A DNA stretch of 64,000 nt from Lewinellaceae bacterium (GTDB lineage: Bacteria > Bacteroidota > Bacteroidia > Chitinophagales > Saprospiraceae). The notes below the pieces were generated by a model. That model was not told the origin of the DNA, made no database searches, and saw only the letters and a program-made list of their open reading frames with translations. Positions within the stretch are counted from its first letter, which is position 1; the number at the start of each line of letters is the position of its first letter. Where the stretch lies: positions 3,055,001-3,119,000 of the forward strand of contig JACJXX010000001.1 of assembly GCA_020636435.1 (NCBI GenBank), read 5' to 3'. The position numbers and the translations under genes were made by a program. Below are positions 38,375 through 48,454 of the stretch, piece after piece.

Positions 38375-39997
38375 ATGGGCATACAAGAGCAACTCGAACA
38401 GGAATACCGGCGCTTCGTCGAATTCGGCAACTTGCTGGACCGCAAAATGCGCAAATACCTCGTGCAGTACCTGCAAAACAAACTGGACCCGGACCGCTTC
38501 CTGCTGCCCGAACTGAACGACCAGTACTACGCTTATTTCCAGAAAGCCCTCGACGGCATCTTCTCCATCCCCGGCCTGCTGGGGCTGGCGCAGGGCAACG
38601 AGAAGATCAAAAGGCAGATCATCCTGGATACGCTCTACTGGCTGCGCAAGACGTACGATAAGGCGCGTTCCAAAAACCCCTACGAGGATGAGCTGGGCCG
38701 CCTGGAAGGCTGGGCTGTCACTCCCCTGCACGTCTTCACCCAGCGCTGGCCAGCCCTGCCCCTCTTCCTGAAAGCGACCTACCGCAAGGACGAACTGGAT
38801 AGCAATTTTTACCGGGACCGCTTCCAGCGGCTAATTGGCAGCAAAAAACTGGAAGCGATCCCGGAAGCCGATAAGGAGCAAATCGAATTGTTGATAAAAG
38901 ACCTGCTTGCCCAGTGGGACGCCCTGCTGCACGCTAAAATCCTGGACGATCAGTTGCGCAAGCTGGAGGAAGAACAAGATACCTTTGCCGACTTGCTGTC
39001 TAAAAAAGTAGAGGAATACCAGAAGCTCAAAGATCTGGTCTCTCCCTTTTCCGATTACCTGGGGTGGGATATGTCCCGCGAACTGTGGGAAGAAACCGAC
39101 TTTGACATCATACAGCAGTACGACGAGCTGTTGCAGGACGAACAGTCCCTCAAAGAACTGGCGGACCTGCTCGGCCGCATGCGCGAGGCAGAGATCGAGA
39201 TCGAAGAGGAAGAGTTCGAGAAAAGCATCATCCGCCAGGAGTGGAAGGTAGACGAGACGGCAAAAGCGGAGATCGTGGGCGTGCGGGAGAGCGACGACCT
39301 CAGCAATATGCTCAGCTCCGAGGTCAGCCTGCTCGGTGACGAGGATACCGAGCTGCTCTTCCTCAAAAAATACGCCGACAAAAACCTGCTCACCTTCCGC
39401 TATGAAGACCGCAAGCTGGTGCAGAGCGAAGACCACTACGTGGAGATCAACCAGCGCATCAACCAGAAGGAAAAAGGCCCCTTCATCGTCTGTGTAGACA
39501 CCAGCGAGAGCATGACGGGGCGGCCCGAGCAGATCGCCAAGGTGCTCTGCCTGGGCATCCTCAAAATGGCAATGCGCGAGAACCGCCGCGCCTACCTGAT
39601 CAATTTCTCCCGTGGCATCAAGACGCTTGACCTGCACGACGTTGCCAACTCCATCGACGAGATCGCCCATTTCCTCCGGATGTCCTTCTACGGCGGCACC
39701 GACGTCTCCCTGGCCCTCTACGAGGCCATCCGCCAGTTGCGCGGCAACGACTACCAGGACGCCGACGTGCTCATCATCTCCGACTTCATCATGTATACGG
39801 TGGACGCCGACGTGCTGCGCGACGTGCGCTACTTCCAGCAGAACAAGGACACTCAATTCCACAGCCTCACCCTCAGCGACGAAGCCAACCCGGAGGTGCT
39901 GGAGTTTTTTGACACCAACTGGGTGTACGACCCGAAGCAGAGAGGGGTGATCCGGGAGCTGACCAAGGGGCTGAGGGGGGTAGGAGGAAGGTACTAA
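38375..39997 (+). CDS. ViaA-like VWA-domain protein
   Basis: The 540-residue protein has a long helical N-terminal half and a C-terminal von Willebrand A domain with the MIDAS DTSES (D375, S377, S379), followed by LINFSRG and ISDFIM. This is the layout of ViaA (CoxE-like), the partner of the MoxR AAA+ ATPase RavA. In enterobacteria RavA-ViaA acts in metal-centre assembly and envelope stress. No MoxR/RavA gene lies on either side here, so the partner is elsewhere or lost. ATG 38375 (MGIQEQLEQEY) is chosen over 38333, which adds 14 unlikely residues. Confidence 0.82.
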   Translation: MGIQEQLEQEYRRFVEFGNLLDRKMRKYLVQYLQNKLDPDRFLLPELNDQYYAYFQKALDGIFSIPGLLGLAQGNEKIKRQIILDTLYWLRKTYDKARSKNPYEDELGRLEGWAVTPLHVFTQRWPALPLFLKATYRKDELDSNFYRDRFQRLIGSKKLEAIPEADKEQIELLIKDLLAQWDALLHAKILDDQLRKLEEEQDTFADLLSKKVEEYQKLKDLVSPFSDYLGWDMSRELWEETDFDIIQQYDELLQDEQSLKELADLLGRMREAEIEIEEEEFEKSIIRQEWKVDETAKAEIVGVRESDDLSNMLSSEVSLLGDEDTELLFLKKYADKNLLTFRYEDRKLVQSEDHYVEINQRINQKEKGPFIVCVDTSESMTGRPEQIAKVLCLGILKMAMRENRRAYLINFSRGIKTLDLHDVANSIDEIAHFLRMSFYGGTDVSLALYEAIRQLRGNDYQDADVLIISDFIMYTVDADVLRDVRYFQQNKDTQFHSLTLSDEANPEVLEFFDTNWVYDPKQRGVIRELTKGLRGVGGRY

Positions 39998-40033
39998 AGC
40001 ATTTTTCCGAAGCCTGGCCCGGCGTGTGCCAAT

Positions 40034-40708
40034 TTACAGCACCTCCACCACCAACCCCAACTGCAGGCTGCGGTTGCGCCAGCTCGGGTTGGCGATTGTT
40101 TCTCCATTTACATCAGTAAACTGGAAATCAGCCACCTTGCTCAGGCCATGGTAGTATTGGAGCGAAAGGCTCAACCGCTCGTGGAGGTTTACGCCCAGGC
40201 CAACCAGAAGCCCCAGGTCGAGGTCATTGTCGGCAGTGCGCTTTAAATCGAAACTTTCCGAGCTGCCTTTCAATTTGGAGTGGGCGTCCAGCAGGTAAGC
40301 CGCCTGCGGCCCTGCCTCCAGAAACAGCATAGGCGTGGGGTAAATGCGGGCCAGAACGGGAACGGAAAGATACTGCAGCCGAATGAGCCCTTCCTGCGTT
40401 TCGAGGCTGGCGGGATCTATCGCTTGGGTGGCAGTGCCACGTTGAATGTAGGCCAGTCCGGTATGAAGGCCGAATTGCTCGCTGAAGACAACCGGGGTGG
40501 CGGAAATACCGATCTGGGCGCCGGCCTGCCAGCCGAAGTCGTCATTCATGTCAATGGCCTCGCCCAGGGTGGATATCTGGCCGTTGGCCACCTGGATCCG
40601 GCTGAGGTTGGCGCCGGCCATAATGCCGATGCCTTTTCGGGCCTGGCCGTTGGCGTCAATAAAGTTGAAAAGCAGAAAACAGAGTAAGAATGGCGTCAGG
40701 TTTTTCAT
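40034..40708 (-). CDS. Outer-membrane beta-barrel protein (porin-like family)
   Basis: The 224-residue precursor has a signal peptide (MKNLTPFLLCFLLFNFIDAN) and alternating beta strands ending in a terminal strand LQLGLVVEVL, as in the OMP_b-brl_2 family of Bacteroidota. It shares GIGIMAGANLSRI and FSEQFGL with the next gene, so the two are tandem paralogues. Its ligand or role is unknown. Confidence 0.8.
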   Translation of the reverse strand: MKNLTPFLLCFLLFNFIDANGQARKGIGIMAGANLSRIQVANGQISTLGEAIDMNDDFGWQAGAQIGISATPVVFSEQFGLHTGLAYIQRGTATQAIDPASLETQEGLIRLQYLSVPVLARIYPTPMLFLEAGPQAAYLLDAHSKLKGSSESFDLKRTADNDLDLGLLVGLGVNLHERLSLSLQYYHGLSKVADFQFTDVNGETIANPSWRNRSLQLGLVVEVL

Positions 40709-40797
40709 AAATGCCGTTAGTTTTTTTTCTTTTTTAACGGCAATAGTGAAGACAATTGGATACGAATTGTTTTTTTAACTTTTTTTGAGCCGCTTTT

Positions 40798-41448
40798 TCA
40801 CCATCGCCACAACTCAATCTCCAGCCCCAATAATATACTCTGATTGAGCAAATGGCTTTTTTCGGAAGAATCTCGTTTTTCCAATTCATCAATGCTGAGA
40901 AAGCCCTGGTAAAATTGGAGAGATACCTTCACTCTCTGTTGAATATCATAACCAAGCCCCGCCGATAACCCAATATTTTCATAATGATCTATGGTCCGGT
41001 TGAATGAAGTGATTTCGCCTGATTCCTTCAGGTGGGTTTTAGCTCCAACCAGGTAACTTAACTGAGGGCCCAACTCGAAAAAGAGGCGTTCAGTAGGATA
41101 GTATAAAACCGTGATGGGAAGAGAGAGGTAGTGGAACCGGAAAACCCCGTCTTTATCCAGGAGCGTAGGGCCTTTCGAATCAGATGCTGCTCCCCTTTGA
41201 AAGTAACCGAAACCCAACTTGAGGCCAAATTGCTCGCTAAATAATACTGGAATAGCAGTAAGCCCGGCTTGTACGCCAGGCTGCCAGCGTAAAGATTGAT
41301 TAAAATCATTGAATCCTCCCGCATCGGTGATGTATATATGGCTCAGATTGACCCCGGCCATAATTCCAATGCCTTTGGTAGGCTGGCTAGTAGCCTCGGG
41401 AAGGTGACAACATATAAGAAAGGCAAAGAATAGCAAGCGGATTTTCAT
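40798..41448 (-). CDS. Outer-membrane beta-barrel protein (paralogue)
   Basis: The 216-residue precursor (MKIRLLFFAFLICCHLPEAT signal) has the same strand pattern as its neighbour and the shared motifs GIGIMAGVNLSHI and LFSEQFGLKLG. It lies 89 bp upstream of the paralogue on the same strand, so the pair may be cotranscribed. Both probably form 8-strand barrels. Confidence 0.8.
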   Translation of the reverse strand: MKIRLLFFAFLICCHLPEATSQPTKGIGIMAGVNLSHIYITDAGGFNDFNQSLRWQPGVQAGLTAIPVLFSEQFGLKLGFGYFQRGAASDSKGPTLLDKDGVFRFHYLSLPITVLYYPTERLFFELGPQLSYLVGAKTHLKESGEITSFNRTIDHYENIGLSAGLGYDIQQRVKVSLQFYQGFLSIDELEKRDSSEKSHLLNQSILLGLEIELWRW

Positions 41449-41488
41449 GAACGCGTTTTTTTAGACTGGGCAACTTATTATGGCAGGC

Positions 41489-41515
41489 TTGAGTGTGCTT
41501 TTTCAGCACACTCAA
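41489..41515. terminator. Perfect 11 bp hairpin after sdhB
   Basis: TTGAGTGTGCT pairs with AGCACACTCAA around a 5 bp loop, about 95 bp past the sdhB stop. It lacks a clear T-run on the minus strand, so rho-independent action is plausible but not certain. Confidence 0.5.
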
Positions 41516-41609
41516 GCGGCTATTCCAGGTGACGTTTTTTTCCGGTTGCCATAGCTTTGGCGTAAGAATGCCCAGCACCTCCTGGATTATCCTGAAAATC
41601 AAGCCAATC

Positions 41610-42362
41610 TTAAACCCGAACCTCCGAACCAATCGAAGCCGACAGGTACTCCCGGTTCAACCGCGCAATATTGGTCACAGAAATCTCCTTGGGGCATTCC
41701 ACCTCGCAAGCCGTCACATTGGAGCACATGCCGAAGCCTTCAGCGTCCATCTGCTTCACCATCGCCTGGGCCCGGCGCCGGGCCTCTACCTTGCCTTGTG
41801 GCAGCAGCGCCAGGTGAGATACCTTGGCGCTCACGAACAACATGGCCGAAGCGTTGGGGCAGGCGGCTACGCAGGCGCCGCAGCCAATGCAGGCCGCTGC
41901 GTCGAAGGCATGGGCCGCTTGTTCTTTTTCAATGGGAATAGCGTTGCCATCCTGCGGCGCGCCCGTACTGACCGAGATGTACCCGCCGGCCTGTATGATG
42001 CGGTCGAAAGCCGAGCGGTCTACCGCCAGGTCCTTGAGGACCGGGAAGGCGCTGGCGCGGTAAGGCTCGATGACGATGATGTCGCCGTCCTTGTAGAACC
42101 GCATGTGCAACTGGCAGGTCGCCGTGCCCCGGTTCGGGCCGTGCGGCTGGCCGTTGATCACCAGGCCGCAGGTGCCGCAGATGCCCTCCCGGCAGTCGTG
42201 CTCAAAGGTGACGGGCTCTTCCTTTTTAGAGATCAACTCCTCATTGAGCACATCCAGCATTTCCAGAAATGACATGTGTGGGCTGGCCTCCACCTTATAG
42301 GTCTCGAAACGCCCTTTATCTTTGGGGCTTTTTTGCCTCCATATTTTTAGCGTAAGATTCAT
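41610..42362 (-). CDS. sdhB: Succinate dehydrogenase/fumarate reductase iron-sulfur subunit
   Basis: The 250-residue protein passes electrons from the flavoprotein to the membrane anchor. A plant-type [2Fe-2S] site (DCREGICGTCGLVING ... TATCQ) is followed by ferredoxin-like CIGCGACVAACPN and CSNVTACEVECPKEI, which bind the [4Fe-4S] and [3Fe-4S] clusters. It is the last gene of sdhCAB, 72 bp after sdhA. The gap contains the GTTTACACGTTTACAC motif. Confidence 0.94.
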   Translation of the reverse strand: MNLTLKIWRQKSPKDKGRFETYKVEASPHMSFLEMLDVLNEELISKKEEPVTFEHDCREGICGTCGLVINGQPHGPNRGTATCQLHMRFYKDGDIIVIEPYRASAFPVLKDLAVDRSAFDRIIQAGGYISVSTGAPQDGNAIPIEKEQAAHAFDAAACIGCGACVAACPNASAMLFVSAKVSHLALLPQGKVEARRRAQAMVKQMDAEGFGMCSNVTACEVECPKEISVTNIARLNREYLSASIGSEVRV

Positions 42363-42434
42363 GGTCTAAGTTGTTTTTAAAAATTTGCAATTAGCCGATA
42401 TTGCCCTGCACGTTTACACGTTTACACAACAACC

Positions 42435-44435
42435 CTACTTATAACTCCTCGTCTTCAACTCAATATTCTCAAAGACGAGTTCTTCCTTGTGCAAGACCGG
42501 ATTCTGATCCCAGCCTCTATATTCCCAGGCCGATACATAAGCGTAATCCTCGTCGTTGCGCAGGGCTTCCCCTTCCTCGGTCTGGTATTCCTCCCGGAAG
42601 TGGCCGCCGCAGGACTCGTTGCGGTCCAGGGCATCGACGACCATGAGTTCGCCCAGTTCGAAGAAGTCGGCCACGCGCTGGGCTTTTTCCAGTTCCGGGT
42701 TGTAGTCATTCATAGAACCGGGAATGAAGACGTCTTTGTAGAACTCTTCCCGCAATTCCTGAATCATCTTGCGGGCCTTTTTGAGGCCGTCGGCGTTGCG
42801 CGACATGCCGCAGTAGTCCCACATGATCTTGCCCAGGCGGCGGTGAAAACTTTCCACCGACTGGTTGCCCTTGACGTTCATCATCTTTTCGAGCCGCTCG
42901 CGGGTATCCTTTTCGGTATCGAGGAATTCCTTCCCGTTCGGGTCGAATTTGGGCGTGCGGATGTCCTGGCTGAGGAATTGCCCAATGGTATAAGGCAGCA
43001 CAAAGTAGCCGTCGGCCAGGCCCTGCATGAGGGCTGAGGCCCCGAGGCGGTTGGCGCCGTGGTCGGAGAAGTTGCACTCGCCGATGGCGAACAGGCCGGG
43101 GATGTTGGTCTCCAGGTTATAGTCTACCCACAAGCCCCCCATGGTATAGTGCACTGCCGGGTAGATTTTCATCGGCAGTTTATAGGGGTCCTCGCCGTTT
43201 ATTTTTTCGTACATCTCGAAGAGGTTGCCATACTTCTCTTCGATAACTTTGACCCCTAATTCGCGGACCTGGGCACTGCTGGGGCTGTGCAGGCCGGAGG
43301 AGTGTGCTTTCGATTGCCCGTAGCGCATGATAGCCGCCTCAAAGTCGAGGAATACAGCCAGGCCGGTTGGCGCAACGCCCAGGCCTTCATCGCAGGCCAC
43401 TTTGGCAGCGCGGGAAGCTACGTCGCGGGGCACCAGGTTGCCAAAGGCAGGGTAGCGGCGCTCCAGGAAGTAATCGCGGTCCTCTTCGGGAATATCATTG
43501 CCCGTCTTTTTGCCCTCGCGGATGGCTTTGGCATCCTCCTGCTTTTTCGGCACCCACACCCGGCCGTCATTGCGCAGCGATTCCGACATGAGGGTCAGCT
43601 TCGACTGGTAATCGCCGGACTGCGGGATGCAGGTCGGGTGGATTTGCGTGAAACAGGGGTTGGCCATGTAAGCGCCGCGGCGGGTGGCCCGCCAGGCTGC
43701 GGTGACGTTGCAGTTCATGGCGTTGGTCGACAGGTAGAACACGTTGCCGTAGCCGCCGGTGCCCAGTACGACACAGTGAGCGGCGTGGCGCTCCAGCTCG
43801 CCGGTCAGCAGGTTGCGGACGATGATGCCGCGGGCTTTGCCGTCGACCAGCACGAGGTCGAGCATTTCGTGGCGGTTGAACATTTCTACATTGCCCTCGG
43901 CGATCTGCCGGGAGAGCGCCTGGTAGGCGCCCAGCAGCAGCTGCTGGCCGGTCTGGCCGCGGGCATAGAACGTGCGGCTCACCTGCACACCCCCGAAAGA
44001 GCGGTTGTCGAGCAGCCCGCCGTAATCGCGGGCGAACGGCACGCCCTGGGCAACGGCCTGGTCGATGATGTTGCGGCTGACTTCCGCCAGGCGGTGCACG
44101 TTGCCCTCGCGGGAACGGTAGTCTCCCCCTTTGATGGTGTCGTAAAAAAGGCGATAAACGCTATCGCCGTCGTTGGCGTAGTTTTTAGCAGCGTTGATGC
44201 CCCCCTGGGCAGCAATGCTGTGCGCGCGGCGCGGGCTGTCGTGGAAGGTGAAGCACTTGACTTTGTAGCCCAACTCTCCCAGCGTGGCGGCGGCGGAAGC
44301 GCCCGCCAGGCCGGTGCCGACGACGATGATCTCGATGCGCCTTTTATTATTGGGAGCCACCAGGTTCATGGTGCCGCGGTAGCGGGACCATTTTTCGGCG
44401 AGTGGCCCGGGAGGAATATTGCTGTCGAAGCTCAT
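42435..44435 (-). CDS. sdhA: Succinate dehydrogenase/fumarate reductase flavoprotein subunit
   Basis: The 666-residue subunit oxidises succinate with covalently bound FAD. It has the dinucleotide fold VVGTGLAGASAAATLGELG, the FAD-linking HSIAAQGGINAAK region, the active-site stretch AVHYTMGGLWVDYN, and GANRLGASALMQGLADGYF. Length and plan match the Bacteroidota type. It is the middle gene of sdhCAB, 60 bp after sdhC. Confidence 0.95.
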   Translation of the reverse strand: MSFDSNIPPGPLAEKWSRYRGTMNLVAPNNKRRIEIIVVGTGLAGASAAATLGELGYKVKCFTFHDSPRRAHSIAAQGGINAAKNYANDGDSVYRLFYDTIKGGDYRSREGNVHRLAEVSRNIIDQAVAQGVPFARDYGGLLDNRSFGGVQVSRTFYARGQTGQQLLLGAYQALSRQIAEGNVEMFNRHEMLDLVLVDGKARGIIVRNLLTGELERHAAHCVVLGTGGYGNVFYLSTNAMNCNVTAAWRATRRGAYMANPCFTQIHPTCIPQSGDYQSKLTLMSESLRNDGRVWVPKKQEDAKAIREGKKTGNDIPEEDRDYFLERRYPAFGNLVPRDVASRAAKVACDEGLGVAPTGLAVFLDFEAAIMRYGQSKAHSSGLHSPSSAQVRELGVKVIEEKYGNLFEMYEKINGEDPYKLPMKIYPAVHYTMGGLWVDYNLETNIPGLFAIGECNFSDHGANRLGASALMQGLADGYFVLPYTIGQFLSQDIRTPKFDPNGKEFLDTEKDTRERLEKMMNVKGNQSVESFHRRLGKIMWDYCGMSRNADGLKKARKMIQELREEFYKDVFIPGSMNDYNPELEKAQRVADFFELGELMVVDALDRNESCGGHFREEYQTEEGEALRNDEDYAYVSAWEYRGWDQNPVLHKEELVFENIELKTRSYK

Positions 44436-44495
44436 GGCTAAGGATTTTTAGATTTTTGACAATATAGTATAGGCGTTGGGGTTGCTCCGGCATTG

Positions 44496-45185
44496 CTAAT
44501 GAAAAAAGTACATATACACCGGAATAATGGCAAAGCCCAACGGAACGGCAATAGCATATACTTTGCCCACTCCTTTAATGAAGGGGGTATATTTCTGGTG
44601 GTTGATGCCCAGGGTCTGGAAAGCGCTTTGGAAGCCGTGCAGCAGGTGAAAAGCGATGACCAGCATAGATGCAACGTAGAAGATCACAAAGGCGACATTG
44701 TCGTAGGCTACCGATACGATGGCGTACAGGTCTTTCACCTGTTCTCCGTCGTAGTTGGCCATGGGCAAATTGCCTAGTTTCATCTGCAGCCAGAACTGGT
44801 AAAGGTGAATGGCAAGGAAAACGAAGATGATGGTGCCCAGCCAACCCATATTGCTGGCGGCAAAGCTGTTGGTGCCGACCGATTTAGTCGTTTTGACGGC
44901 ATAGCCTTGAGGGCCCCGTGCCTGCCGGTTCTTCCGCCATAGCGCCCATCCCTGAATAGCATGGATCAGGATGGAGGCGTACAGCAGGTACGAAACCGTT
45001 TTGATCAGCGGGTTGGTAGTCATGAATTTGGCGTAGATGTTGAACTTTTCGCCGCCGTCATCGTACAACAACTGCAAATTACCCACCAAATGGACGATCA
45101 GGAAAAGGATGAGGAAGATGCCCGTAAGGCTCATCACCACCTTTCGGCCGATGGAAGAGGTTAAAAAATTGGAAAACCAACTCAT
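44496..45185 (-). CDS. sdhC: Succinate dehydrogenase cytochrome b558 subunit
   Basis: The 229-residue membrane anchor binds haem and quinone. It has five hydrophobic helices and His residues in HLVGNLQLLY, ILIHAIQGW, AIHLYQFWL and AFHLLHGFQSAFQ, as in the single-subunit b558 family, so no sdhD is expected. It opens the operon behind a clear promoter. Confidence 0.92.
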   Translation of the reverse strand: MSWFSNFLTSSIGRKVVMSLTGIFLILFLIVHLVGNLQLLYDDGGEKFNIYAKFMTTNPLIKTVSYLLYASILIHAIQGWALWRKNRQARGPQGYAVKTTKSVGTNSFAASNMGWLGTIIFVFLAIHLYQFWLQMKLGNLPMANYDGEQVKDLYAIVSVAYDNVAFVIFYVASMLVIAFHLLHGFQSAFQTLGINHQKYTPFIKGVGKVYAIAVPLGFAIIPVYMYFFH

Positions 45186-45234
45186 GTTTTTTGTTTTTGA
45201 CGTTTCTCGTTTTTTATAGGATATAGATCGCGTA

Positions 45235-45265
45235 CAAATCTATCCTTTAAGACGCATACGCCCAA
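45235..45265 (-). promoter_or_regulatory. Bacteroidota-type promoter of sdhCAB
   Basis: Read on the minus strand, TTG (45265-45263), 20 bp, then TAGATTTG (45242-45235) is a full consensus match. Transcription would begin near 45228, about 43 bp before the sdhC ATG at 45185. Confidence 0.65.
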
Positions 45266-45448
45266 CTTATGTTCAGGCTAGCTTTTCGGGGCGTTTTTAT
45301 TTAGAATGGTTCTGAATTGGACGGAAAGCCCTGAAAGAAAACCGGAGTGCTGTGGAATGTTGCAAACAGGTTAAACGAAATTTCCAATCTTTGCCAAATT
45401 GAACAAGCTCACCGCCGGCGGCGTTTTGAACAAAACAAGCAGTAAAAT

Positions 45449-45964
45449 ATGGAAAAGACGAAGAAGCCCCCAATGGTGAGCTTTTCCCACTTCCTGGAAA
45501 AATTTCCAGTGGTAGAATTGCCGATAACCCTGGCGGAAGAAGCCCATCATGCGTTTAGCCTCAAGAACGACCCGCTGCCTGCACTAATGATCGAGCAGTT
45601 CATTTTGCCTTTGGAAGTTCGCGAAGTGGATGACTATACAGAATTCATTCCTTGCATGAGGATACCGGATACGCAAGAGTTCCACGCCATCATCTATTGG
45701 CGGGCGGGGCTGCTGAACTACCAGTATACTCTGGCCTGCTTCACTAAAAAGGGAGAACTCATCGATAAGCGGGTCATTGCCGGAACCTTCTCCGATGGGC
45801 AGGCGTTGACCGCTTCGGTCGCCACGATCGACGAAGACTGGATTATTTCTGTTGTTTCCGGCGAGGCGGGAGCGGGCCAGAAGCTCTATGACCCTTCTTC
45901 CAGCACCGCCTATCAATTGGAATTGCTTCCCGAAGGGCGGATTGTAAACGTCAGTATTGAATAA
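45449..45964 (+). CDS. Conserved-looking hypothetical protein
   Basis: The 171-residue soluble protein (MEKTKKPPMVSFSHFLEKFP) has no signal peptide, membrane segment or motif I recognise. The pattern of alternating strands after residue 55 (YTEFIPCMRIPDTQEFHAII) suggests a mainly beta fold. It lies alone between sdhC (divergent) and rnr (188 bp downstream, same strand). A weak AATCTTTG at 45386-45393 may serve as its -7 box. Confidence 0.65.
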   Translation: MEKTKKPPMVSFSHFLEKFPVVELPITLAEEAHHAFSLKNDPLPALMIEQFILPLEVREVDDYTEFIPCMRIPDTQEFHAIIYWRAGLLNYQYTLACFTKKGELIDKRVIAGTFSDGQALTASVATIDEDWIISVVSGEAGAGQKLYDPSSSTAYQLELLPEGRIVNVSIE

Positions 45965-46152
45965 AAAACACCCTTGTGCCCACTTTATTCCCTGATTTTT
46001 GTTACACTATATAAACTAACCCCGCCGACGCCCACAATGGGTTGCCGGCTCTTTGAACATAACCCAAGGGCGAGCGCCTCGAAAAACCAAAACCAGACAG
46101 AATGAAAAGCCTCGCCTGCCCAATTTATAGCGGCAAATACCTTTAAAAGAAT

Positions 46153-48402
46153 ATGAGTAAAAAAAGAAAATCAAAAAACACCGGAAACAGGCTTAGCGCG
46201 CAGCAACTGCAGAGAGAATTGCTAAAGCTCTTCCAACGACACCCCAAAAAGCGCCTCAACCCCAAACAGGCCGCCCGCAAACTAAAAGTAGCCAACAGCA
46301 AGGATTCTGTGCAAGCCGCCTTTGATAAGCTCGTGGAGGACCAAAAGCTCCATCCGCTGGGCGATTTCAAATACAAATTGCGCTACCAGCCGGAGGAATC
46401 CTCCAATGGCAAAGACACTAATTTCTACGAAGGCACGGTGGACATGACCCGTTCGGGCGACGCCTACATCGTTTGTGAAGGAATGGAAAACGACGTCCAC
46501 ATCTCCTCCAAATACCTGAACAACGCCATGAACGGCGATAAGGTCCGGATAAGGACCTGGACCCCGCGCGGGCGCCGCAAGCCGGAAGGGGAGGTCGTTA
46601 AAGTGCTGGAGCGCAGCCGCGACCACTTCCTCGGCACCCTGTGGCTTTACCCCGGCCATGCCATCGTATCGCTCGACACCAAGCCGCCTATGGATGTTGC
46701 CGTTGAACTGGTCAACATCAAAGATGGGCAGGACGGCCACCGCGTCGTCGTGCGCATCCTCGACTGGGAAGGCAAGGGCAAGTTCAAACACCCCACCGGA
46801 GTGGTGACCGCTGTGCTGGGAAAGGCCGGCAGCAATGACATCGAGATGAAATCCATCCTCATCAACAACGGTTTCGAGCTGGATTTCCCGGAGGAGGTCC
46901 TGCGCGAAGCCGAATACCTGTCGGGGAATATCAGTTCCCAGGAGATCGCCCTGCGCCTCGACATGAGAGAAGTGCCCACTTTTACCATCGACCCGGACGA
47001 CGCCAAGGACTTCGACGACGCGCTCTCCATCCGCCACCTCGAGAACGGGGAAACGGAAGTGGGCGTTCACATTGCCGATGTGACGCACTACATCAAACCG
47101 GGTACTCCTTTGGATAAGGAAGCCCTCAAGCGTTCTACCTCGGTATATCTGGTCGACCGCGTACTGCCTATGCTGCCGGAGCGCCTCTCCAATGATCTCT
47201 GCTCCCTGCGGCCCAATGAAGACCGGCTGGCCTACTCCGCTATCTTCATTTTCGACAAAGGGATGAAGATCATCAACCGCTGGTTTGGCCGCACCGTGAT
47301 CCATTCCGACCGGCGCTTCACCTACAATGAGGCCCAGCAGGTGCTGGAAGGGCACAGCGGCGAATTCGCCAACGAGATGCGCCACCTCAACAAGATTGCC
47401 AAGCACCTGCGGCGGCAGCGCTACAAGCAGGGCGCCATCAACTTCGAAACCGACGAGGTGCAATTTCGCCTGGATGAGCATGGCGCTCCCATCGAGGTGT
47501 TTGTCAAGGAACGCAAAGACGCTCACTTGCTGATCGAAGACTTCATGCTGCTGGCCAACAAAGAGGTGGCCACCTTCATCGCCATGAAAGGCCGCGACGA
47601 GGAGATTCCATTTGTCTACCGCATCCACGACGAGCCCGACCCCGACAAAGTAGAAGAGCTGGCGCGCTTCGCCCGCGAACTGGGTTTCGATATGAACACC
47701 AGTTCTCCGCAGGAGATCGCCCGTTCCTACAACCGCCTCGCGGACGCCGCCGAGAAAGATCCTGCCCTGAAGCTGCTCAGCCCCATCGCCATCCGCACCA
47801 TGGCCAAAGCGGTGTACAGTACGGACAACATCGGCCACTACGGCCTGGGCTTCAATTATTATACCCACTTTACCTCTCCTATCCGCCGCTATTCCGACGT
47901 GCTGTCTCACCGCCTGCTCGACAAGAACCTGGGCAAGGGGCAGTTCTTCCGGGCCAACAAGCTCAAACTGGAAGAAGAGTGCAAGCACATCTCTATCCAG
48001 GAGCGCCACGCTACTGATGCCGAGCGCGAGTCAGTCAAATACAAGCAGGTGGAATACATCGAAAAACACATCGGCGAGGAATTTACCGGTTATATCTCCG
48101 GTATCATCGATATGGGTATTTTCGTCGAATTGAAGGACTCTCGCATCGAAGGCATGGCGCCCTTCCAGAACCTGGACGAACCTATGGAAGTAGCAGATTC
48201 CCGCCTGCGCATTAAGGGTGCCTATTCTGGAAAGGAGTACAAAATGGGACAGGAAATCCGCGTCCGTATCGTGCGGGCTGACCTGGCCAAGCGGCAGATC
48301 GAGATGGACTGGATACGAGAGGAGGAAGATAAGGAGGCTGTCGCTGCGGGCAACAATGCCAAAAGCAGGGGGCGCCAGAGAGGCAGGGGGCGAAGGAATT
48401 AG
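46153..48402 (+). CDS. rnr: Ribonuclease R (3'-5' exoribonuclease)
   Basis: The 749-residue enzyme degrades structured RNA. Domains in order are a basic N-terminal winged helix (about 20-80), cold-shock domains, an RNB catalytic domain with the Asp cluster TIDPDDAKDFDDALS (D280-D289), and an S1 domain (GEEFTGYISGIIDMGIFVEL). An Arg/Gly-rich basic tail (SRGRQRGRGRRN) ends it. The plan and length fit RNase R rather than RNase II. The gene ends ahead of a strong hairpin pair. Confidence 0.94.
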   Translation: MSKKRKSKNTGNRLSAQQLQRELLKLFQRHPKKRLNPKQAARKLKVANSKDSVQAAFDKLVEDQKLHPLGDFKYKLRYQPEESSNGKDTNFYEGTVDMTRSGDAYIVCEGMENDVHISSKYLNNAMNGDKVRIRTWTPRGRRKPEGEVVKVLERSRDHFLGTLWLYPGHAIVSLDTKPPMDVAVELVNIKDGQDGHRVVVRILDWEGKGKFKHPTGVVTAVLGKAGSNDIEMKSILINNGFELDFPEEVLREAEYLSGNISSQEIALRLDMREVPTFTIDPDDAKDFDDALSIRHLENGETEVGVHIADVTHYIKPGTPLDKEALKRSTSVYLVDRVLPMLPERLSNDLCSLRPNEDRLAYSAIFIFDKGMKIINRWFGRTVIHSDRRFTYNEAQQVLEGHSGEFANEMRHLNKIAKHLRRQRYKQGAINFETDEVQFRLDEHGAPIEVFVKERKDAHLLIEDFMLLANKEVATFIAMKGRDEEIPFVYRIHDEPDPDKVEELARFARELGFDMNTSSPQEIARSYNRLADAAEKDPALKLLSPIAIRTMAKAVYSTDNIGHYGLGFNYYTHFTSPIRRYSDVLSHRLLDKNLGKGQFFRANKLKLEEECKHISIQERHATDAERESVKYKQVEYIEKHIGEEFTGYISGIIDMGIFVELKDSRIEGMAPFQNLDEPMEVADSRLRIKGAYSGKEYKMGQEIRVRIVRADLAKRQIEMDWIREEEDKEAVAAGNNAKSRGRQRGRGRRN

Positions 48403-48454
48403 GCCGGTCCTTCGGCTTCATCTGTTTTTGACGGAACGGTTTTAAACACGACAA

